Origin: Hymenobacter sp. UV11
GTDB taxonomy: Bacteria > Bacteroidota > Bacteroidia > Cytophagales > Hymenobacteraceae
Assembly: GCF_004684095.1 (NCBI RefSeq)
Contig: NZ_SRII01000007.1
Coordinates: 186,001 to 250,000, forward strand
DNA: 64,000 nucleotides
Direction of reading: 5' to 3'
In this document: piece after piece, positions 34,827 through 41,281 of the stretch
Position numbering within the stretch: position 1 is the first letter of the stretch
Layout: each line of letters starts with the position of its first letter
Position numbers and translations under genes: made by a program
Notes under the pieces: model-generated
What the model was told of the DNA's origin: nothing
What the model saw: only the letters and a program-made list of their open reading frames with translations
Databases searched by the model: none

Positions 34827-34858
34827 CAAAAGTACGGCCCAAAAAAAGCCGCCCCGAA
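34827..34858 (-). promoter_or_regulatory. Predicted lysS promoter
   Basis: On the minus strand, TACTTTTG (34834-34827) matches the Bacteroidota -7 consensus TAnnTTTG. TTCG at 34858-34855, 20 bases upstream, is a one-mismatch -33 TTTG. The -33 part overlaps the terminator hairpin of the upstream gene. The leader to the GTG start would be about 115 nt. Confidence 0.45.
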
Positions 34859-34870
34859 CTGGGGCGGCTT
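34841..34870 (-). terminator. Terminator of the 374-aa gene
   Basis: Stem AAGCCGCCCC (34846-34855) pairs with GGGGCGGCTT (34861-34870) around GAACT, with a run of seven A on the left that reads as a U-tract on the minus strand. It ends the leftward 374-aa gene just before the lysS promoter. Confidence 0.8.
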
Positions 34871-34920
34871 AATCGTCTACAAAATCCGTGAAATCCGCTA
34901 AAATCCGCGTAATCCGTGAT

Positions 34921-36045
34921 TTAGGCGGCCATTTTCAACTCGGGCTCCGGCTCGGTGCTCAGGATGGCGGGCTGCACGCGGGTGCGTAGGCGCTCCTGCA
35001 CAAAGCTGTGCTGCAAGTGGGAGGGTAGCTCGCGCACCAGCTGCTCGTAGCGGGCCAGGCCCAGTGCCTTGGCCACGTAGGCCTCGTGCACGCCGTTGAG
35101 GTAGCTCACAATGCTCAGCAACGAGCTGTGGAACAGGCGGAAATCGATATCGGCCTCCACGTAGCGCTCAATCTCGCGGCTGCTCTGCGAGATGCGCAGA
35201 CGGCCCAGCAGGTCGAAGACGGTGGTGTAGCCCAGGCGCCAGGTAATCTGCTGCCAGTGCGCGGCGGTCCACTTATCGAGCGGGCGGCCGGTTTTCTGGC
35301 TACGGATGGCCGTGTTGGGGTTGGCCTGCACCTGCTGGCGCGTAGTAATGGCCTTCTGCTTGCGCGTGGTGCGCAGAAACTGGCCAATCTGGGCCTGCGC
35401 GTCAATCTCCTGCGAAGCGATGTGCAAGCCGGCTTTGTAGCCCGCCAGCGGCAGGCGGTGAATGTTGAAGTCGCCGTAAGCACCCGCAGCGTAAAACGAT
35501 ACCGGGCGGGGGTAGGCGTTCTTCACCACCAGCCGGCCCACCTCGCGGCGCACCACTTGCGCGTTGGTAGAGCGCACGCCCGTGGTGTAGAGGAAGGCCT
35601 GCAAGCCCGTTTGAATAGTGTGGTAGGCCTGCGGGAAGGTCCAATGCAGGGCGTTGCGCAGGAAGTTCTCATCGCCCAATTCGGCGGTGGCGCGCAGAGC
35701 GTACTCGGTGCTCCAGCAGGTGTGCAGCAGCTTGGTAAGCGCGGCTACGTCGGTTTCAGTCAGTTCGGCCTGGTGCTGGCGGAAATAGGGGAGGTGCGCC
35801 AGCCCACCCAGCGGGCTTTCACCCTCCTGAATATGGTAGCTAAGGGCAAAGAAGTAGTTGAGAAACACCTGGGCCGGAATGGAGCGGCGCCAGGTTTCGT
35901 CGGCCAGGCGCTGCTGCTCCTGCTCCTCGGGAGTAAGCGCGGCCTCGGCGGGCGAAATGGCCATTACCGGAGCCGGATACGTCTCGGCCGGAATGAGCGG
36001 AATGATGCGGGCTTCGGTTGTCATTGTCATACCAGGTAAACCCAT
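34921..36045 (-). CDS. Unrecognised 374-residue protein
   Basis: I do not recognise this protein. It lacks a signal peptide and membrane segments. An N-terminal Pro/Ala/Glu-rich stretch (residues 1-50) leads to a helical, well-ordered region with LNYFFALSYHIQEGE, a RPVSFYAAGAYGDFNIHR segment near the middle, and a basic region KTGRPLDKWTAAHWQ. The second half is helical with SREIERYVEADIDFRLFH. No catalytic motif stands out. The start may be the ATG at 36045 (MGLPG) or the internal MTMTTEA ATGs 5 and 7 codons later. It is a single gene with its own terminator and abuts a repeat arm at its stop. Base composition is like its neighbours, so recent transfer is not indicated. Confidence 0.7.
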   Translation of the reverse strand: MGLPGMTMTTEARIIPLIPAETYPAPVMAISPAEAALTPEEQEQQRLADETWRRSIPAQVFLNYFFALSYHIQEGESPLGGLAHLPYFRQHQAELTETDVAALTKLLHTCWSTEYALRATAELGDENFLRNALHWTFPQAYHTIQTGLQAFLYTTGVRSTNAQVVRREVGRLVVKNAYPRPVSFYAAGAYGDFNIHRLPLAGYKAGLHIASQEIDAQAQIGQFLRTTRKQKAITTRQQVQANPNTAIRSQKTGRPLDKWTAAHWQQITWRLGYTTVFDLLGRLRISQSSREIERYVEADIDFRLFHSSLLSIVSYLNGVHEAYVAKALGLARYEQLVRELPSHLQHSFVQERLRTRVQPAILSTEPEPELKMAA

Positions 36046-36181
36046 TGCCAGAATTTTTAGTTTCTGTTTGCTAATAAATTTTCAGGTAATTTGCTAAAAT
36101 TATTAGTGGCTCGGCGCGGGTGTATTAGCCCGCAGAAGACGCAGAGGTTTTCGCGGAAGACGCAGAAGCTAACGGCACAAA

Positions 36182-36212
36182 AAAGCCCCTGAACCAGTGG
36201 CTCAGGGGCTTT
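36182..36212. terminator. Bidirectional terminator downstream of prc
   Basis: Stem AAAGCCCCTGA (36182-36192) pairs with TCAGGGGCTTT (36202-36212). A-rich and T-rich flanks are present on both sides. It lies 63 bases after the prc stop on the minus strand. Confidence 0.75.
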
Positions 36213-36234
36213 AAAAACAATTAATCAAGCGCCG

Positions 36235-36274
36235 TTCGAATCTGCGCAATCAGCGCAATCTGTTAAATCTGCGA
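36235..36274. repeat. Degenerate AATCTGCG repeat abutting the prc stop
   Basis: AATCTGCGCAATCAGCGCAA followed by TCTGTTAAATCTGCG consists of loosely repeated AATCTGCG units. The prc stop codon begins at the next base. A further GACGCAGA-unit repeat lies at about 36130-36176. Both resemble the GGATT-unit repeat at lysS in style. Confidence 0.5.
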
Positions 36275-38416
36275 TTATTGTTCGTCCTTGATAACGGCTA
36301 CGGCTTCGCCAAGGGTGATATCCTTGTTGAGGCCGCGGGTGAAGCGCATGGCGCGGTTCACCTTCATCGAGTCGCCGCCGAGGGCTGTGCGGTCGGCCGT
36401 GAGGGGCGCCAGGGCGAGGGGGGTAGCCGTCTTCTGGATAGTTTCGTACTTGTCCGACTCCGCCTTGAGCTGGTGCTGCATGGTGCGGTACTTATCGATT
36501 TTGAGCGAAACCACGGTTTCGTCTTTGCGCTTGCGCAGGCTCTGCACCAGCTCGGTCATTTGCTGGAAGGCCGGGTTGGCCGCCACGCGGGCTTTGCTGT
36601 TGGCTTCGAGCTTGGCATAGTTGGGCTGGTCGTCCCAGGGGCGGTAGCCGGCGGGCTTAATTTCGTCCCACTTCAGCGGGTAGTCCGACTCTTTCTCGCC
36701 CTGGTCGAGGTAAGAGAGCACATCGGGCAGTACGATATCCGACGCTACCCCCTTAAACTGGGTCGAACCCCCGGTAACGCGGTAGAATTTCTGCATCGTG
36801 AACTTGAGCGAGCCAAAGGGCTTGAGCGAAGCCAACTCCGTGGGCAGCGTCTCATCGAGGTCGATGATGCGCTGCACCGTGCCCTTGCCGTAAGTGCTGG
36901 CCGAGCCCATGATGATGCCGCGCTTGTAGTCTTGGATGGCGGCGGCCAGAATCTCGGAGGCCGAGGCGCTGTACTTGTTCACCAGCACCACCAGCGGGCC
37001 GCTGTACTGCACGCGCGGGTCCTTGTCGTTGAGCACTTGGGTTACGCCGCGGCTGTCGTGCACCTGCACCATGGGGCCGCTGGGCATGAATAGGCCAGCC
37101 ATTTCCACAGCATCGTTGAGCGAGCCGCCGCCGTTGGTGCGCAGGTCGAAAATGACGCCCTTCACGCCTTCGGCCGTGAGCTTGGCCAGTTCCTTCTTCA
37201 CGTCCTGAGCCGACGAGCGGCCCCCGTTGTCATTGAAGTCGGCGTAGAACGCGGGTAGGCGCAGGTAGCCAATTTTCACGCCGCTCGGGTCATTGATAAC
37301 GGCCGACTGGGCGTAAGTATCTTCTACCACTACCACATCGCGGATGATGGGAATAACCTTGGTTGAGCCGTCGGCCTTCTTCACCGTCAGGCGCACTTCG
37401 GTACCTTTCTTACCCCGAATGAGGGTCACCGCCTTGCTGGTATGCCAGCCCTCAATGCTCACCGGCTCAGTGGCGCCTTGGGCCACGCGCAGAATGGCAT
37501 CGCCCTTTTTCAAATCGCCCTGGCGGAACGAAGCCGAGCCGGGCACGATGTCTTCGATGTAGATGAGGCCATCCTTTTCGCGCAGGGTAGCGCCAATGCC
37601 CTCGAAGCGGCCCGTGAGCTGAATATCAAACTCCTGTTTTTCGCGGGGCGCAAAATACTCGGTGTGCGGGTCGTAGGTATTGGCAATAACGTTGGCGTAG
37701 TTGCTGAGCACCTCGTTGGTATCGGGTTGGTCGGCAAACTGCTCGTCGTAGTATTTCAGCACGCGCTTGCGGGCCTCCACTTCCATTTGGGCGGGCGTGC
37801 GGTCGGGCTCGGCGGTGGCAGGCTCTTTCGAGATGCTGGCTACGCGGGAGCGGTCGTGGCGCTTGTCCTGCTCGTCCATCATTTCGGCCACGCGTATCAT
37901 CGTCTCGTATTTGAGCAGCTTGCGCCACTGCTCGCGCTGGTCGGTAGCATTGGCTGGGAAGGTAGCCTTCTCGAAATCGGTCTGGATAGTCTCATCGCTG
38001 TTGAACGTGAACGGCTGGGCCAGAATCTCGTGCGTGAGCGCCTGCATCTGCTTGGTGCGCTCGGCCAGGAGCTTGGTGCTCAAGTCCAGAAACTCGTGCG
38101 TGCCGCGCTTGGTTTCGTCGTCAATATCGGTCTGATACTTCGTCAGTTGCGTAATGTCGGCCTGCAGCAAAAACTTCTTGCGGTAGTCCAAGCGCTTGAG
38201 CGCCAGCTCAAACACGCGCTTGCTAAAGGCATCGTCGATGCGCTCGGGCTGGTAGTGGGCCTGCGAAAGACCCTGCACGATGGTACCGACGAGCACCTGC
38301 TCTTTGCCGGGTGCTGCCCCAGGGCCGCTGTGCTCATAGAAGCGATAAGACGCCAGCCCGAATACGGCGGCCACCAGGCCGGCATACGAGCCGATTTTTA
38401 GGCGAGGGGAGAACAT
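36275..38416 (-). CDS. prc: Carboxy-terminal processing (tail-specific) protease, S41 family
   Basis: The 713-residue protein has an N-terminal membrane anchor or signal (IGSYAGLVAAVFGLASYRF), a long helical N-terminal domain, a PDZ domain (about residues 245-335, GIGATLREKDGLIYIEDI) and an S41 protease core. The catalytic Ser lies in YSASASEI (483-488) and the catalytic Lys is Lys511 in TYGKGTVQ. The C-terminal tail-specific protease domain (about 560-713) matches Prc/Tsp, and the length equals that of Prc-type rather than short CtpA enzymes. It degrades or trims periplasmic proteins at the C-terminus. A -7-like TACATTTG lies 25 bases before the ATG at 38416. It appears monocistronic. Confidence 0.95.
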   Translation of the reverse strand: MFSPRLKIGSYAGLVAAVFGLASYRFYEHSGPGAAPGKEQVLVGTIVQGLSQAHYQPERIDDAFSKRVFELALKRLDYRKKFLLQADITQLTKYQTDIDDETKRGTHEFLDLSTKLLAERTKQMQALTHEILAQPFTFNSDETIQTDFEKATFPANATDQREQWRKLLKYETMIRVAEMMDEQDKRHDRSRVASISKEPATAEPDRTPAQMEVEARKRVLKYYDEQFADQPDTNEVLSNYANVIANTYDPHTEYFAPREKQEFDIQLTGRFEGIGATLREKDGLIYIEDIVPGSASFRQGDLKKGDAILRVAQGATEPVSIEGWHTSKAVTLIRGKKGTEVRLTVKKADGSTKVIPIIRDVVVVEDTYAQSAVINDPSGVKIGYLRLPAFYADFNDNGGRSSAQDVKKELAKLTAEGVKGVIFDLRTNGGGSLNDAVEMAGLFMPSGPMVQVHDSRGVTQVLNDKDPRVQYSGPLVVLVNKYSASASEILAAAIQDYKRGIIMGSASTYGKGTVQRIIDLDETLPTELASLKPFGSLKFTMQKFYRVTGGSTQFKGVASDIVLPDVLSYLDQGEKESDYPLKWDEIKPAGYRPWDDQPNYAKLEANSKARVAANPAFQQMTELVQSLRKRKDETVVSLKIDKYRTMQHQLKAESDKYETIQKTATPLALAPLTADRTALGGDSMKVNRAMRFTRGLNKDITLGEAVAVIKDEQ

Positions 38417-38440
38417 TTAGAAGATAATTAGGAAGAAGGC

Positions 38441-38448
38441 CAAATGTA
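38441..38448 (-). promoter_or_regulatory. Predicted -7 element of the prc promoter
   Basis: TACATTTG on the minus strand fits TAnnTTTG and lies 25 bases upstream of the prc ATG. The matching -33 element is weak (TTG at 38466-38464, only 15 bases away). Confidence 0.35.
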
Positions 38449-38604
38449 AGCGGCAGGCGGGGGCAAGTTGCACATCCCTAGCCCAACTACGGTAAAAACG
38501 TCGATGAGGACGCAAATAGTGCCGTGTAAACTAGTTCTATTCTCATTTTGTGTGGCGAGCAACTAGTTACTTTACAGCCCGGCCCACTGCCGATAGTTCA
38601 GGCT

Positions 38605-39579
38605 ATGAAAACTACCGCTACCCGCGCCGCCCTATTGGGCTTGGCCGTGGGCGACGCCCTGGGCGTTCCCGTTGAATTTATAGACCGCGAAGCCCGCCGC
38701 CGCGACCCCGTAACCGGGCTGCGTGGCTACGGCACGCACCACCAGCCGCCCGGCACCTGGTCCGATGATTCATCGCTGACCTTTTGCCTGGCCGAAACGC
38801 TGGCCCGGCCCGGCGGCTTGACCGGCCTGCCGGACCTGGTCGATTTCAGTCGGCGCGCCATCAACTGGCTCGACCAGGCTTACTGGACGGCCACTGCCGA
38901 GACATTTGACGTGGGCGGGGCCACGCGCACGGCCATTCAGCGGCTACAGGCCGGTGTATCGCCAACCAAAGCCGGACCCCGCTCGGAGTTGGATAACGGT
39001 AATGGCGCGCTGATGCGCATCCTACCCCTGGTTTTTCACGCGACGTGGCAGGCCGAAAAGCCCGACCTGCCGGCCGCCTGGGCTCTTACCGAAGCCGTGG
39101 CCAGCGTCACACACGGCCACCCGCGCTCCACGCTGGGCTGCTTTTTATATTTGCTGGTTGCGCGTGGGCTGCTGCTCGGCAAGGCCCCGGCCGAGGCGTA
39201 TGCGCAGGCTAGAGAAATGGCTAACCACTGGCTGCACACCCAGGCCAAAGGCCCCGCTTTTATGGAGTGGCCTCACTACGCGGCTTTCTTCGAGGGCAGC
39301 TTGCCTGGTTTGGCCGAGGCTGAAATTCAGTCCAGCGGCTACGTGGTGCACACCCTGCACGCGGCCCTGTGGTGCCTGCTGCGGCACGATACCTACGCCG
39401 CCACTGTGTTAGCCGCTGTGAACCTGGGCAAGGACACCGACACGACCGGCGCGGTAGCCGGCTGCCTGGCGGGCCTGGCCTACGGCGAGGCCGGCATTCC
39501 GGCTGAGTGGCTGGCCGCCCTGGCCCGCCGCGCCGATATCGAGGACCTGGCGGCCCGGCTGGGGGGTAGGGATAAGTAG
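38605..39579 (+). CDS. ADP-ribosylglycohydrolase (DraG/ARH family)
   Basis: The 324-residue protein begins MKTTATRAALLGLAVGDALG, the classic N-terminal helix of ADP-ribosylglycohydrolases. Metal-binding motifs are TWSDDSSLT (about residues 53-61) and the C-terminal GKDTDTTGAVAG. These residues hold the two Mg ions that activate water for hydrolysis of ADP-ribose from proteins or small molecules. The ATG at 38605 was chosen because the conserved domain starts directly after it. No ADP-ribosyltransferase partner gene is nearby, so it is probably a general eraser or acts on free ADP-ribosyl compounds. It runs convergently into the RhtA-like exporter gene with a 6-base gap. Confidence 0.92.
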   Translation: MKTTATRAALLGLAVGDALGVPVEFIDREARRRDPVTGLRGYGTHHQPPGTWSDDSSLTFCLAETLARPGGLTGLPDLVDFSRRAINWLDQAYWTATAETFDVGGATRTAIQRLQAGVSPTKAGPRSELDNGNGALMRILPLVFHATWQAEKPDLPAAWALTEAVASVTHGHPRSTLGCFLYLLVARGLLLGKAPAEAYAQAREMANHWLHTQAKGPAFMEWPHYAAFFEGSLPGLAEAEIQSSGYVVHTLHAALWCLLRHDTYAATVLAAVNLGKDTDTTGAVAGCLAGLAYGEAGIPAEWLAALARRADIEDLAARLGGRDK

Positions 39580-39585
39580 CAACTA

Positions 39586-40461
39586 CTACTCGCCGCCCAC
39601 AGCGGGCGCGGGTGCCGGGCGGGCCGTGAGCGTGGCGCCGGCACTGGCGGCCATCACCAGGGCCACGGCCAGCCACTGGGCCAGCGTGAGGCGCTCGTGC
39701 AAAAACACCAGACCGCACACCGCCGCCGCGGCCGGCTCCAGGCTCATCAGAATGCTGAATGTGCGGCTGGGCAATTGCCGCAGGGCGTTCATCTCCAGGG
39801 TGAAGGGTAGGGCGCTCGAGAGCACCGCCAGCGCGGTGCCAGCCGCCAGCAGCTGCGGCGTGAGATGCGCCCAGCCGCCAGCCGCCACGCTGAACGGCAG
39901 CACCGCCAGCGAGGCAAATAGCATGCCTACGGCCACACCCTGCGGGCCGGGCAGCACCGCCGCCACCCGGCCGCCCAGCACAATGTACATGGCCCACGCC
40001 CCGCCCGCCAGCAGCGCAAATAGCATTCCCAGCGTATCCAGATTACTACCCCCCCAGGGGGCCAGCAAGGCAATGCCCGCGCCGGCCAGCAGCACCCACA
40101 CCACATCGGCCCAGCGCCGCGAGCCGGCCAGGGCCACGGCCAGCGGCCCCACAAACTCCAGCGTAACGGCCAGCCCCAGCGGAATGCGGGCCAGCGCGCA
40201 GTAAAACAAGAAATTCATGGTGCCCAGGGCCAGGCCGTAGGGCACCACGGCTCGCCACTGCGCCGCTTGCAGCTGCCCCAGCCGGGGCCGCACCGCCACC
40301 AGCAGCAGCACCGCCGAGATGCCGATGCGCAGCCCCACCGTGCCCGCCGCCCCCAGTACGGGAAACAAGCCTTTTGCGATGGCCGCCCCGCCTTGCACGC
40401 TCAGAATAGCTAGTAAAACTGAGGGCACGGGGGCCAGCTTAAAAGAACGGAAACCAGGCAT
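39586..40461 (-). CDS. rhtA: EamA-family exporter resembling threonine/homoserine exporter RhtA
   Basis: This 291-residue inner-membrane protein has about ten hydrophobic helices and two EamA repeats. Sequence landmarks close to RhtA include SVQGGAAIAKGLFP, GTMNFLFYCAL, LEFVGPLAVAL and a C-terminal RTFSILMSLEPA. RhtA exports threonine, homoserine and some other amino acids by proton exchange; the real substrate in this organism is not shown. The ATG at 40461 is used, with a GTG one codon earlier. It is convergent with the ADP-ribosylglycohydrolase gene (6 bases between stops), with no room for a hairpin terminator. Confidence 0.85.
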   Translation of the reverse strand: MPGFRSFKLAPVPSVLLAILSVQGGAAIAKGLFPVLGAAGTVGLRIGISAVLLLVAVRPRLGQLQAAQWRAVVPYGLALGTMNFLFYCALARIPLGLAVTLEFVGPLAVALAGSRRWADVVWVLLAGAGIALLAPWGGSNLDTLGMLFALLAGGAWAMYIVLGGRVAAVLPGPQGVAVGMLFASLAVLPFSVAAGGWAHLTPQLLAAGTALAVLSSALPFTLEMNALRQLPSRTFSILMSLEPAAAAVCGLVFLHERLTLAQWLAVALVMAASAGATLTARPAPAPAVGGE

Positions 40462-40569
40462 CACGCAAAACTGAAAACGGCCAGGGCAAGCGTTGGCCCC
40501 ACTATGTGGGCCCGCTCACCCGCTCACCGGGGGGTAGGGGCCCGTAAAGTTCTGCCCAAAGCTGCCTAC

Positions 40570-41007
40570 TTACAGCCGCGCCCGGTGCCGCACCGTGCGC
40601 CGCCGCACCAGTACGGGCATAAACCAACCCGTTTGCCCCGGCCACCAGTGAATAGGGGCGTAGTAGCAGCCGGTGGCCTGCGGCTCGGGGGCCGGGGCAG
40701 CGCTGGCGTATTGCGCCACCGGCACCTCGGCCAGCAGGGCCGCCACGTCGCACTCGTTGCGCAGCAGCGCGCTTTGGGCGGCTTCTACAATGGCCTGGCT
40801 TTCTTCCAGCGCATCGGTGGTGGCGGGCAGGCGCTGCTGTAAGTACCAGTGCATTTCGCGCTCAATGAGGCGCAGGTCGGCTTCCACGGCCAGGCCGTCG
40901 AGGCGGGGGTCGTTCAGGGCCAGGTAGAGGCGGACGCTGCGGCGCAGGCATTTTTGCCAGAAGGCGCTGCCCGCACGAGCAAACTGGATGAGGTGGTCGT
41001 GTTCCAT
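40570..41007 (-). CDS. Hypothetical 145-residue protein
   Basis: I do not recognise this protein. It is helical in its first 100 residues (HLIQFARAGSAFWQKCL, RLIEREMHWYLQQRL, EESQAIVEAAQSALL) and has an aromatic Pro/Trp-rich tail (YYAPIHWWPGQTGWF) with a basic C-terminus. There is no signal peptide. A TATGTTTG on the minus strand at 41045-41038 fits the Bacteroidota -7 element, 31 bases before the ATG at 41007, which supports it being a real, transcribed gene. It lies 108 bases upstream of the exporter gene on the same strand and may be co-transcribed. Confidence 0.65.
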   Translation of the reverse strand: MEHDHLIQFARAGSAFWQKCLRRSVRLYLALNDPRLDGLAVEADLRLIEREMHWYLQQRLPATTDALEESQAIVEAAQSALLRNECDVAALLAEVPVAQYASAAPAPEPQATGCYYAPIHWWPGQTGWFMPVLVRRRTVRHRARL

Positions 41008-41037
41008 CGCCTGGCCGGGTTAACGTATTGAATAACG

Positions 41038-41045
41038 CAAACATA
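41038..41045 (-). promoter_or_regulatory. Predicted -7 element of the 145-aa gene
   Basis: TATGTTTG on the minus strand is a full match to TAnnTTTG, 31 bases upstream of the ATG at 41007. No good -33 element was found at the expected distance. Confidence 0.35.
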
Positions 41046-41281
41046 CCTGCTTTTTTATGGAATTGGTCCGGCCGGTGGCCGTAAGTTGGAAGCTAGCTTT
41101 AGTGCAGAAAAACAGCCGGCGGGCCAACTTGCGCCTCACGCCTGGTTGAGCTGGCCCTACCCCCTGGTGCCAGCTCCAGAGCACCCCGCCCCGCGCCCCA
41201 CGCAGCCAACGGGGGCCAGCGTGCGCCTTTGGCTTCAGGTAGTTGTTCTTTAGGTTTTTGAAACGCTCAGCCCTCGTCTGC

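Larger units (their letters stand above)
34702..34920. repeat. Inverted repeat pair, 47-bp arms, flanking the lysS 5' region
   Basis: Arm 34702-34748 and arm 34874-34920 are reverse complements with one mismatch. Each is built from repeated GGATT/AATCC units (GCGGATT, ACGGATT). The left arm overlaps the GTG start of lysS; the right arm ends exactly before the stop triplet of the next gene at 34921. Confidence 0.9.

Noticed and set aside
36235..36274. Possible tRNA-like sequence (GTTCGAATC)
   Set aside because: Only a T-loop-like string is present; no acceptor stem or anticodon arm. It is part of an AATCTGCG repeat.
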